From NCBI GenBank assembly GCA_040386355.1, contig JAZKFP010000157.1:1-25843 (forward strand): a stretch of DNA of 25,843 nt. Direction: 5' to 3'. The notes under the pieces were generated by a model. The model did not search any database. It saw only the letters and a program-made list of their open reading frames with translations, and had not been told where the DNA came from. The first letter of the stretch is position 1. The number at the start of each line of letters is the position of its first letter. Below are positions 9,128-16,679 of the stretch, in pieces. The DNA comes from JAZKFP01 sp040386355. GTDB lineage: Bacteria > Pseudomonadota > Gammaproteobacteria > Pseudomonadales > UBA6940. The position numbers were made by a program, and so were the translations under genes.

Positions 9128-9182
9128 GTAGGTTACTTAATAAAATAAGGGAAGTTAAAAGAACGGATTAAATTATAAAAAA

Positions 9183-9755
9183 TCAAATAATAGAAAGTTT
9201 AAAGCCGCGTTGTACCACATCTAGAAGATTTTCAAAAATAGCAATATTATGAATCAATTCAGGATTTTTTTTTAAGGTTTTTTCGCCTTTACCACTTAGC
9301 ACTAGACTCGCACCACATCTAGCATTCCATGCAGATTCTAAATCACGATAACTATCCCCAATCATCCAACATTCATGTGGATTTAAATTATTTTCTTGAA
9401 GAGCTTGAATAACTAAACCAGGTTTTGGTTTGCGACATTCGCAATTATCATCGGGATGATGTGGGCAACTATAAATGCCTTGAATTGAACAATTTTTTTC
9501 TAGTAAAAGTTTTGCTAATTGTTGGTGCATTTTATTAAGTTCAATAGGTGTAATTAAACCACGACCAATTCCGGATTGATTAGTGATAATAAAAACTTTT
9601 ATATGTGCTCTGCAAAGTGCAGCAATTGCATCGATGCTGCCAGGAATTGGAATCCATTCCTCAAGTGTTTTAACAAATTCATCAGAATCATGATTAATAA
9701 CGCCATCACGATCCAGAAAAATTGCTTTTGGTAAGTGAAGAGGAAAATTATCCAT
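9183..9755 (-). CDS. gmhB: D-glycero-D-manno-heptose-1,7-bisphosphate 7-phosphatase
   Basis: GmhB removes the 7-phosphate in the ADP-heptose pathway that supplies the inner core of lipopolysaccharide. It is a HAD-superfamily enzyme. With the start at ATG 9755 (190 residues) the catalytic aspartates are Asp15 and Asp17 in FLDRDGVIN. Motif II is ITNQSGIGRG (57-66). The zinc site diagnostic of GmhB is CPHHPDDNCECRKPKPG, with Cys97, His99, Cys105 and Cys107. The metal-binding GDSYRDLE begins at 133. An upstream TTG at 9779 would add eight residues; ATG 9755 better fits the family N-terminus. Either start overlaps glyS (by 8 bases from 9755), which implies translational coupling. The related HAD family member histidinol-phosphatase is less likely given the neighbourhood. 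Confidence 0.92.
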   Translation of the reverse strand: MDNFPLHLPKAIFLDRDGVINHDSDEFVKTLEEWIPIPGSIDAIAALCRAHIKVFIITNQSGIGRGLITPIELNKMHQQLAKLLLEKNCSIQGIYSCPHHPDDNCECRKPKPGLVIQALQENNLNPHECWMIGDSYRDLESAWNARCGASLVLSGKGEKTLKKNPELIHNIAIFENLLDVVQRGFKLSII

Positions 9756-11847
9756 TTTGAATTTTTGAAAAATCAGCAATGCTTAAAAATAAATTATTTA
9801 AATCATTAATTAAACTTAAACGATTATTTCGAATTTTTTCATCTTCATGTAAAACTAAAACTTTATCGAAAAATTCATCAATAGGATTTTTTAATTCTAA
9901 TAGATTATGCAATGCTGTTGAATAATCTGTATTTTCTATAGCAATTTTAATTTTTGGAGAAATAGTATTTAAGGATTTATTTAAATTATTTTCTGCTTCT
10001 TCAGTTGCTAATTTTTCTTGGTATTTGGGTAATAAATTCGCATCCATAGAAAGTTTTTTTAAAAAATTAGCACTACGTTTGTTGCCAGCAATTATTGAAG
10101 AAAATTCAGATTTAATGCTGATTTCTTGCAAAACATTTATTAATTCCCATTGTTTTTTTATATTATTTAAACCATTAAATAAAACAGCTTCACAAATATC
10201 GCTGCGAATTTTTTGATTTGATGCATAAGCAATAAATCGATCTTGTAAATATTTTAAAATAGATTGAATTAAATCAGAAAATTTTGGATATTTTAAAAAA
10301 TCATCTTTTAAATGTGCAATTAATGGTTGAATTTCAAGAGATTCTTTTGCTTCAATACAGATTTTTAAAATGCCAATTGCTGCACGACGTAATGCGTATG
10401 GATCTTTATCACCCGTCGGAATTGCACCAACACTAAAACAAATTAAAATAGTGGATAGTTTATCAGCAATTGCAATGCTAGAACCTAACAACGTTTGCGG
10501 TAATGAATCATTTATTCCTTCAGGTTTAAGATGATCGCGAATAGCTTTAACTACATCATCCGATGCGTTAGCTTCTTGAGCGTAATAACTCGCCATAATT
10601 GCTTGTAATTCAGGAAATTCACCAACTACTTGTGACGTTAAATCTGCTTTACTCCAAGTGATAGCTTGATCAAGTTCATTACTATTTACGTTCCATTGTT
10701 TGTTAATTGCCTGGCCAATGTTTTGAGTAATTTTTAACTGATCTTGAATTGAACCAAACTTATTATGGAAAACAATAGTATTTAATTTGTTAGCAAAGTT
10801 TTGAATGCCAACTTTTTTATCGGCATGATAAAAAAACTCAGCGTCAGATAAACGTGGACGAATCACACGTTGATTACCCTCAATAACTTTTTGCGGATCT
10901 TGACTGATTAAATTTGAAACAAAAATAAATCGATTAATTAATTTTTTTGTTTGTTTATTGCGAAGACAAATATAACGTTGATGAGTTACAAGAGTAGTAA
11001 TTAATACTTCTTCTGGAAGCTTTAAAAACTTTTCATCAAAGTTGCCAACATAACATTGGGGCCATTCGATAAGATTTGATAATTCTGAATACAGATTATC
11101 TGAAATAACTAAGTCTGAATTTTCTTGTTTCGCTAGCTCTTGAATTTGAATTTCAATCGCCGCCATTCGATCTTTATAATCGATGATAACCTTGCCATTT
11201 TCCTTGAGATTTTGTTTGTATTTTTCAGAATTACTATTTTTAATTAAAATAGTATCCGTCGACAAAAATCGATGTCCATATGTATATTGCGTAGCAGTTA
11301 AACCAAATAATTCTAATGGCCATAATTTATTGTTAATTAATGCGACTAACCAACGCACCGGCCGAATAAAAGAATTTGAGCTTTGATCCCAACGCATGGT
11401 GCGGCCTTGATAAAACTCAGTCAGTGAACTCAATAAAAGTTCTGGCAGCAATTCTTGAGTTGCTACACCTTGAATTTTTTTGGTGTAGACAATCCATTCG
11501 CCTTTGGGCGTATTTTCAATTTCAATATCCTGTAAGCCAATATTTTGAGTTTCTAAAAATTTTTGTAACGGAAGTTGTGGATTACCAGTTGCATCAAATG
11601 CAATTTTTTTAGGCGGGCCTTTAATAATTGATTCTTGAGAGTTTTGTTGCGAAGCAAATTCATTTAAAAAAATTGCAATTCGACGCGGTGTTGCGAAAAC
11701 TTGAATATGATCTGCTACAAATTCGACATTAAAAGCACGTAATTTTTCTTTTAATTGTTCTTTTAAATGACATTGCACATGGCTCATGAAATGAGCAGGA
11801 AGTTCTTCACATCCTAATTCTACAAAAATATTTAACTTTTCGCTCAT
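9748..11847 (-). CDS. glyS: Glycyl-tRNA synthetase beta subunit
   Basis: This is the large subunit of the bacterial alpha2-beta2 glycyl-tRNA synthetase, which joins glycine to tRNA-Gly; the beta chain binds the tRNA. The family is evident from the N-terminus (FVELGCEELPAHF), MRWDQSSNSFIRPVRWLVAL near residue 155, and PTGDKDPYALRRAAIGIL, a near-invariant string of the HD-like middle region. A C-terminal anticodon-binding-type domain ends with NPIDEFFDKVLV. The 699 residues are of normal length. The ATG at 11847 follows a GAGG ribosome site. It lies 30 bases after glyQ and overlaps gmhB at its end, so glyQ, glyS and gmhB are probably co-transcribed. Confidence 0.97.
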   Translation of the reverse strand: MSEKLNIFVELGCEELPAHFMSHVQCHLKEQLKEKLRAFNVEFVADHIQVFATPRRIAIFLNEFASQQNSQESIIKGPPKKIAFDATGNPQLPLQKFLETQNIGLQDIEIENTPKGEWIVYTKKIQGVATQELLPELLLSSLTEFYQGRTMRWDQSSNSFIRPVRWLVALINNKLWPLELFGLTATQYTYGHRFLSTDTILIKNSNSEKYKQNLKENGKVIIDYKDRMAAIEIQIQELAKQENSDLVISDNLYSELSNLIEWPQCYVGNFDEKFLKLPEEVLITTLVTHQRYICLRNKQTKKLINRFIFVSNLISQDPQKVIEGNQRVIRPRLSDAEFFYHADKKVGIQNFANKLNTIVFHNKFGSIQDQLKITQNIGQAINKQWNVNSNELDQAITWSKADLTSQVVGEFPELQAIMASYYAQEANASDDVVKAIRDHLKPEGINDSLPQTLLGSSIAIADKLSTILICFSVGAIPTGDKDPYALRRAAIGILKICIEAKESLEIQPLIAHLKDDFLKYPKFSDLIQSILKYLQDRFIAYASNQKIRSDICEAVLFNGLNNIKKQWELINVLQEISIKSEFSSIIAGNKRSANFLKKLSMDANLLPKYQEKLATEEAENNLNKSLNTISPKIKIAIENTDYSTALHNLLELKNPIDEFFDKVLVLHEDEKIRNNRLSLINDLNNLFLSIADFSKIQNG

Positions 11848-11877
11848 CGTGCTTTTCCTCAGAAATAACTGGCAACT

Positions 11878-12768
11878 TTACGCGGTAATAGGCTTTAAAA
11901 GTGGATGACCTAAGGTTTCACGTTGCTCAAAATATTTCTCAGCAACTTGGCGCGCCAAAGTACGAACACGAAGAATATAACGCTGCCGTTCGCGAACCGA
12001 TAACGCTTGACGTGCATCAAGTAAATTAAACGTATGTGAGGCTTTTAAAGTCATTTCATACGCGGGTGCAATTAATCCTTCAATAATTAAATGATTGCTT
12101 TGCGCTTCGTATTGATCAAACCAAGTAAACATTTCTGCGACATTAGCGTGATGAAAATTAAAATGTGACATTTCAAATTCTTGCCGATGAAAGATATCCC
12201 CATAAGTCACTGTACGACCTTCGGATTCAGTCCAGATCAAATCGTATACGTTATCGACTTGCTGCAAATACATTGCGATGCGTTCAAGACCATAGGTAAT
12301 TTCACCCGTAACAGGTCGGCATTCAATCCCACCCACTTGTTGGAAATAAGTAAACTGTGTGATTTCCATTCCGTTCAACCACACTTCCCACCCTAAACCC
12401 CAAGCACCTAAGGTAGGAGATTCCCAGTTGTCTTCTACAAAACGAATGTCATGCACTAACGGATTAATATTGAGACATTTTAAAGACTCCAAATACCAAT
12501 CTAGAATGCATTCAGGTGAGGGTTTTAAAATGACTTGAAACTGATAATAATGCTGTAAACGATTAGGATTTTCACCGTACCGTCCGTCAGTTGGTCTTCT
12601 ACAACCTTGTACATAGGCGGCGCGCCAAGGCTCAGGACCAATAGCTCGCAGAAAAGTTGCCGGATGAAATGTGCCTGCGCCCATTTCTAAATCATAGGGT
12701 TGCAATACAGCACAACCACGAGATGCCCAATAGGTTTGCAGGCGCTGAATAAGATCTTGAAAATTCAT
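11878..12768 (-). CDS. glyQ: Glycyl-tRNA synthetase alpha subunit
   Basis: The alpha subunit is the class II catalytic core that activates glycine with ATP; it works only with GlyS. Conserved strings include QPYDLEMGAGTFHPATFLRA, RRPTDGRYGENPNRLQHYYQ, DIRFVEDNWESPTLGAWGLG, NGMEITQFTYFQQVGG and PVTGEITYGLERIAMYLQ. The start is placed at ATG 12768 (MNFQDLIQRLQTYW), giving 296 residues, the family size. An in-frame upstream start at 12828 would add 20 hydrophobic residues with no counterpart in the family. A TATACT-like -10 box lies at 12812-12807 on the minus strand, about 40 bases upstream, but without a clear -35. The gene heads the glyQ-glyS-gmhB-HIT run. Confidence 0.96.
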   Translation of the reverse strand: MNFQDLIQRLQTYWASRGCAVLQPYDLEMGAGTFHPATFLRAIGPEPWRAAYVQGCRRPTDGRYGENPNRLQHYYQFQVILKPSPECILDWYLESLKCLNINPLVHDIRFVEDNWESPTLGAWGLGWEVWLNGMEITQFTYFQQVGGIECRPVTGEITYGLERIAMYLQQVDNVYDLIWTESEGRTVTYGDIFHRQEFEMSHFNFHHANVAEMFTWFDQYEAQSNHLIIEGLIAPAYEMTLKASHTFNLLDARQALSVRERQRYILRVRTLARQVAEKYFEQRETLGHPLLKPITA

Positions 12769-12916
12769 AACGTAAGCCGAATATGGAGCACTTAATAGGG
12801 AGAGCAAGTATAACCCGATGGGAATCAAAAGTGATCAACAGAGCAGATATCTTAAACGCAGATCAGTTTTCCATTGTGAAGTGTTTTATAAAAGATGTTT
12901 TGTGGGAAAGTACATG

Positions 12917-13020
12917 CGGGCGAATGATTATTCGCTCCTACGGTATACGGTATCCGTTAAAGATTTAGGTATTTTAAGGAAAGTGCTCATTTTTTGTAGG
13001 GGCGAATAATCGTTCGCCCG
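12917..13020. repeat. Inverted pair of 25-bp palindromic repeats
   Basis: Two copies of one 25-bp unit, 12917-12941 and 12996-13020, face each other and match at 23 of 25 positions. Each unit is itself nearly palindromic (GGCGAATAATCGTTCGCC in the right copy), so each can form a hairpin. The full unit has the pattern GTAGGGGCGAATAATC followed by GTTCGCCCG. The 54-base centre contains a direct repeat GGTATACGGTAT. The layout resembles a REP/BIME pair or a 104-bp MITE with terminal inverted repeats. It sits between glyQ and the histidine kinase gene, where it would be read by transcription running on from neither start. No coding sequence of its own is seen in 12769-13154. Confidence 0.7.
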
Positions 13021-13105
13021 TGTTGAGCGCTGGCTGTTACTGATTGACCTTCTACTGATTAAAAAATTGAAAAGTGATTTAGGAAATCTTATCTGCGTTG
13101 GTTAT

Positions 13106-13120
13106 ATACACAAAGTGTAT
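13106..13120. repeat. Short inverted repeat downstream of the kinase gene
   Basis: ATACAC and GTGTAT are separated by AAA, 35 bases after the kinase stop on the minus strand. There is no T-run, so a rho-independent terminator is doubtful. It could be a small operator or chance. The remaining bases from 13021 to 13154 show nothing else I can support. Confidence 0.25.
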
Positions 13121-13154
13121 TGAAAGAAAATTAGAAGGTTTAAGTTATTAACAA

Positions 13155-13895
13155 TTACACCAGACCCACCCAGCCGGCAGAAGGTAAGTGAATTGTAATG
13201 GTGCCGCCGGTTTTGGATAAAGCGTTACCATTACTGAATTGCATAAATGTTTGTTCCGAAGTATTTGAATGCATTAATTTAAGAATTTGATGCGCAAAAT
13301 ACAAACCTAACCCAAATCGATGTTGAGTTATATCATGTGGACGAATATGCAAATCATTTTGTGAGGTTGCTAAAAAATCCGCAGGAAATCCAGGTCCATT
13401 ATCCATAAAGTGTAAAGCAGGATTTTTAGCTGTACCCTGAACTGCAATTTTTAAATGTTTAGCATGCACTGAAATGGAATTAAAAACTAAGGTATCTAAA
13501 ACATTTTGCAGTAAATGTTCATCTACAAAACTTTCGCAATCTTCTGAATTTAGTATTTCAATATGCACTCCCAATGACTCCAGTGGAATACGATGCCGTT
13601 CCATAAAACTTTTTAAAAACGCATTTAATTCAACATCTTCGCAGTGCATGGCGATTTCATTTTGACTAGATTTGTAACTTAATAATAATTGATTCAACTG
13701 ATTTTCAATGGCATGGAAATCCATAGAAATTCGATTCATTTTTCTAATAGATTCAGGTTGATTTTTTAAATCATCTGCTAGATTCTCAAAATTTAATTGC
13801 ATTCGAAAAAAAATGTTTTTAATTTCATGTACGGATGACGACATAATCATTAGATTTAATTCATCATTTGCAGCAGTGCGATTTGTATTTTTCAT
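13155..13895 (-). CDS. Small soluble histidine kinase
   Basis: This 246-residue protein has a kinase core with no sensor domain and no membrane segment. The phospho-acceptor helix contains SSVHEIKNIFFRM with His23 in an H-E-x-K-N box that lacks the usual proline. The ATP-binding domain has an N-box (NVLDTLVFNSISV, Asn131 and Asn139), a G1 box MDNGPGFP (Asp165) and a G2 box GLGLYFAHQI (195-204). The F-box is not obvious. It likely autophosphorylates and passes phosphate to the receiver-TPR protein encoded 36 bases upstream in the same direction. Signal input would have to come from a partner, perhaps through the TPR protein. The ATG at 13895 is the natural start. Its biological role is unknown. 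Confidence 0.85.
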   Translation of the reverse strand: MKNTNRTAANDELNLMIMSSSVHEIKNIFFRMQLNFENLADDLKNQPESIRKMNRISMDFHAIENQLNQLLLSYKSSQNEIAMHCEDVELNAFLKSFMERHRIPLESLGVHIEILNSEDCESFVDEHLLQNVLDTLVFNSISVHAKHLKIAVQGTAKNPALHFMDNGPGFPADFLATSQNDLHIRPHDITQHRFGLGLYFAHQILKLMHSNTSEQTFMQFSNGNALSKTGGTITIHLPSAGWVGLV

Positions 13896-13931
13896 AAAAA
13901 AACCATGTAATAATTTTAAATGTATTAGAAA

Positions 13932-15530
13932 TTAAGCTTGCTTTAAATGATTATCTAAATCTAATCGGAGTTGATCCAGTTTTTTAGATTGTGTGGTTGA
14001 AAGAGTAAACTTACTTATTTTTTCATTAAAATCATTAAACAATGATTCATGTTTTTCATTGCGTGATTTTTTAATTATGGCAAGTTCATTTTGAATAGCA
14101 TTTAATAAAATAAAAGCATCTGCTTTATAAAGACGTAATATTTTTTGAAAAATTCGAGAAGCTCTATTGAATTGTCTTTTTCTATATAATCGTACTGCAG
14201 CTTTGTGCATAAGCTCTGCAGAATCAAACAACTCTTTTTGATCTATCTTTAAATACTCTATAGACAATGGCTCACTTTTTAATAGTCGATCTTGAAAATC
14301 ATGAAGAATTTTTTTAGGAAAAAAATCTTCAAATTCAATTGGTAATTTTAAAATTGAGGTCACTTTATTACGCTGATAAAGTTTTGAAAGTTGTACGGTA
14401 CGATTAATAGAATTTTCATATCCGGTTAAATCGTCAGAAATGTGCGCATAAAAGGCATCAAGTAGTCCAAAGATTAATCTGTTTTCATCATCTGCTACAA
14501 AATCTAATTTTATAAATTCTATAATTTGATGAATATCAGATATACCTTGTATCTTAATTTTATTATTTTCATTTGCAAGTAAAGGCATTGTTGCACTAAT
14601 TGCATAATAATAAAAAACATCTTTTTTAAATACTGAAAAACGACCAGATAATAAAGCTTTTCGAGAGGCTTTAATCCAACCATCTTTATCTCCAATTTGT
14701 TGGCAAATTTTAGCAAGACGGTATTGACGTTCTACAGAAGTAGAAGCAATTTCACTGGCTTGAAATAATACTTCCATTGCTTTGAGATGATCACCACGAT
14801 TTAAATAAATTTCCGCTAAAAAATCTAAAGCTTGAAAATGCGGTTGTTTATTTTTTAAAAAATTTTCTAAAATTTTTAATGCATCCTCTTCTTTATTTGA
14901 GGCATAGCGTGTTTTTGCAATACCAAGAATTGCCCAATCGGTTTGCTTAGTTCCAAGCACAAGGTTGTAGATTTTTTCTGCCTCATCAAATACGCCTGCT
15001 TGAAAAAGAATAGAAGCTTTAAAACGATAAATAGATAAAGCAAGTTGTGGATAGGCTTTTAATAGTGAATGACACATTTTAAGCGCAATCGTAAAATCAC
15101 CGAAGTCTAATGCCGCTTTAATCGGGTAGAGTATGCGTTTATTTTGTCGAATTCGTTCAATGCGTGAGCGAAATTCTTCAAAACGTAGAGGTTTATGCAA
15201 ATATCCATCTGGACTCCATTCCAGAGTTCCTAAAACAGTTTCAATGGATTGTAACGCTGTGATAAGCACGAATGCAGATGTTTCGCTAAGTACACCTGTT
15301 ACTCTGGCTTCTTCTAAAACTTGCTGACCATTTTTACCCATACCTAAATCGTGATCGCAAAATATCCATTGATATTCGGTGTTTTCAATCGCTTCAATTG
15401 CAAGATCGCCCTGTTCAACGATATCAATTCTTTTCCAACCCATGCTTTGCAACATAGAACTGATTTGGCGAGCAGTTATTGGATGATCTTCAATAATTAA
15501 AACTTGCTGAAATTTTGGATCTCGCAACAT
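13932..15530 (-). CDS. Response regulator with TPR repeats
   Basis: An N-terminal receiver domain (about 1-130) is joined to a long helical-repeat region (about 135-532) instead of a DNA-binding domain. Receiver landmarks are the acidic pair Glu14-Asp15 in VLIIEDH, phospho-acceptor Asp59 in IFCDHDLG, the threonine in VLITAL and the lysine in YLHKPLRF. TPR-like helix pairs are seen in QTDWAILGIAKTRYASNKEE, PHFQALDFLAEIYLNRGDHL and AAVRLYRKRQFNRASRIFQK. The output is therefore probably protein-protein contact. The start is ATG 15530 (532 residues). A GTG at 15578 is in frame but lies inside a terminator hairpin, so it is disfavoured. The histidine kinase gene follows after 36 bases. It is just downstream of the Pil-Chp operon, but a functional link is only a guess. 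Confidence 0.85.
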   Translation of the reverse strand: MLRDPKFQQVLIIEDHPITARQISSMLQSMGWKRIDIVEQGDLAIEAIENTEYQWIFCDHDLGMGKNGQQVLEEARVTGVLSETSAFVLITALQSIETVLGTLEWSPDGYLHKPLRFEEFRSRIERIRQNKRILYPIKAALDFGDFTIALKMCHSLLKAYPQLALSIYRFKASILFQAGVFDEAEKIYNLVLGTKQTDWAILGIAKTRYASNKEEDALKILENFLKNKQPHFQALDFLAEIYLNRGDHLKAMEVLFQASEIASTSVERQYRLAKICQQIGDKDGWIKASRKALLSGRFSVFKKDVFYYYAISATMPLLANENNKIKIQGISDIHQIIEFIKLDFVADDENRLIFGLLDAFYAHISDDLTGYENSINRTVQLSKLYQRNKVTSILKLPIEFEDFFPKKILHDFQDRLLKSEPLSIEYLKIDQKELFDSAELMHKAAVRLYRKRQFNRASRIFQKILRLYKADAFILLNAIQNELAIIKKSRNEKHESLFNDFNEKISKFTLSTTQSKKLDQLRLDLDNHLKQA

Positions 15531-15565
15531 GCTGAAGGCACTTTTCCATGTAAAAAATCCACGAC

Positions 15566-15593
15566 AAAAAGGTGACACAACATTATGTCACCT
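15566..15593 (-). terminator. Rho-independent terminator of the small ORF
   Basis: On the minus strand, AGGTGACATAA pairs with TTGTGTCACCT across a two-base turn, with one mismatch, as a 24-bp near-palindrome at 15593-15570. A run of five T continues to 15566. Stem plus T-run is the usual intrinsic terminator form. It ends transcription from the 64-codon ORF before the receiver-TPR gene. The same near-palindrome could also serve as an operator for that gene. Confidence 0.7.
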
Positions 15594-15664
15594 GGGTATT
15601 AAGTTAGTTTAGGAAGCTTTTGAAAAAATATCTGAGGACTAATGAATTATTAGAAAATTAAAAT

Positions 15665-15859
15665 TTAAACATTGAGAGGTCTTAATGCAGAGCGCAAATT
15701 TGTAGTAGTTGCATTAAGGTTCGGAACGTAGTGATTTAATAAGGGCTTGGTGCCAGATACTAATTTTACGGCACGACCAGCAAAAGTGCCTTGAGAAGTT
15801 AATGAGGTTTTAAAAGAAGCATTTGCATTTGCTGAAGATCTTTGAATTGGAAAAGTCAT
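15665..15859 (-). CDS. Small basic protein of unknown function, 64 residues
   Basis: The frame starts at ATG 15859 with a GGGGG ribosome site about seven bases upstream and ends at 15665. A good intrinsic terminator lies about 70 bases beyond the stop, so it looks like a complete single-gene unit. The product starts MTFPIQRSSANANASFKTSL and ends SALRPLNV. It is rich in Ser, Thr, Asn and Ala. It has seven Arg/Lys and no Asp, Glu, Cys or Trp, so it is strongly basic. There is no signal peptide or membrane segment and no domain I recognise. Its promoter side borders the MITE-like repeat at 15894, whose outward end has a TATATA -10-like string. Chance remains possible because the ORF is short. 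Confidence 0.55.
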   Translation of the reverse strand: MTFPIQRSSANANASFKTSLTSQGTFAGRAVKLVSGTKPLLNHYVPNLNATTTNLRSALRPLNV

Positions 15860-15893
15860 ACCTGCACCCCCAAGCTTAATATTGTTGCGTATA

Positions 15894-16122
15894 TATACCC
15901 GTAACGAATGAAAAATAGGTGTTCATCTAATCTTTTTTCTCACTCACTGTATTGCTTGCTCGAACGCGTCACAGCGTTCTCGCTGCATAAAGCTTTGGCT
16001 ACACTGCGTCAAAGCGCCGGGTGATCAAAAAAAAATATTCATGCTTCACCGCTATGCTTGTCCGACCGCTGTCTTTAGTCGCGGCGCGCGAAGCGCCCTA
16101 TTTTTCATTCGCTACACGTATA
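15894..16122. mobile_element. MITE-like dispersed repeat, copy A
   Basis: About 229 bp with terminal inverted repeats. The left end reads TATACCCGTAACGAATG and continues GAAAAATAGG; the right end, read inward, is TATACGTGTAGCGAATG with the same continuation. The core shares blocks with copies B (24392) and C (25754): TTCATCTAATCTTTTTT-like start, CACTCACTGTATTGCTTG, a hairpin GAACGCGTCACAGCGTTC, AAAGCTTTGGCTACAC, GCGTCAAAGCGC and ATGCTTCACCGC. No transposase is encoded, so it would need one elsewhere. It sits between chpC and the small ORF. The rest of the gap, 16123-16197, holds only a weak AT inverted repeat at 16132-16149. Confidence 0.75.
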
Positions 16123-16197
16123 TGCAATCAAAATTATTCGTTAATAATTGGTAAGGATACGCCGCGTCATACTTGGATTCAACAAATTATTTAGACT

Positions 16198-16647
16198 TTA
16201 ACCACGAATTGAGATTTTCTGTGCTGAAATTTTTTCAAACATGTCCGGGGCAAGTACTACATGTGGATTGCTATCAAATAAGAAACACACCGCGGCAGCT
16301 TCAGCTTCGTGATGAAAAGGTTGAATGCGAGATTTAACAATTCGAAATTGTTTTGGAGGTTCTTGGCACAGTAATCCGTAAGCTTTTTTACCATATTCGG
16401 CAGAAAAAGGTTCAACCACCACCACCGCTCGACTGGATTCAGAATGTTTTTGCCAGTTGTTGGTTAAAAAACTCTGCCAGCAAAAGCATACAAGCGAATT
16501 TCCACGCCAATCAATAGTAGGTCCAATACCATTTTCAATATCACCCACCCAATTGGTTGTCACAATCTCTAATACGGCGCCATTTGGAATTACTAAATTC
16601 CAGCCATTAAATTGAATTGAAACCGATGGTGTAATTGAGCGCTTCAT
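16198..16647 (-). CDS. chpC: CheW-like coupling protein ChpC
   Basis: A 149-residue CheW-like protein, last in the Pil-Chp operon and 32 bases after chpA. CheW-type proteins link receptors to the kinase. The sequence is a divergent CheW: an early strand pair (WNLVIPNGAVLEIVT, residues 16-30), a WRGNSLVCFCW segment in place of the usual RG-x-x-PV-x-DL, and a YGLLCQEPPKQFRI strand. In Pseudomonas, chpC encodes the second CheW-like protein downstream of chpA, which supports the name by position. The ATG at 16647 has AGG eight bases upstream. A weak all-AT hairpin with a short T-run at 16149-16130 on the minus strand could end the operon. The match is weaker than for PilI. Confidence 0.75.
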   Translation of the reverse strand: MKRSITPSVSIQFNGWNLVIPNGAVLEIVTTNWVGDIENGIGPTIDWRGNSLVCFCWQSFLTNNWQKHSESSRAVVVVEPFSAEYGKKAYGLLCQEPPKQFRIVKSRIQPFHHEAEAAAVCFLFDSNPHVVLAPDMFEKISAQKISIRG

Positions 16648-16679
16648 AGCATCAACCTGTAGCTATAGATTATTTAAAA

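Noticed and set aside
12769..12828. Longer GlyQ with a hydrophobic N-terminal extension
   Set aside because: The 20 extra residues have no counterpart in GlyQ proteins and this start has no better ribosome site.
12783..13009. Two short plus-strand frames in the gap before glyQ
   Set aside because: They run across the palindromic repeats and the glyQ upstream region with no ribosome site or known motif.
15894..16122. tRNA, small RNA gene or CRISPR in the repeat regions
   Set aside because: The hairpins do not form a cloverleaf and there are no regularly spaced direct repeats; the matching copies at 24392 and 25754 show a dispersed repeat instead.
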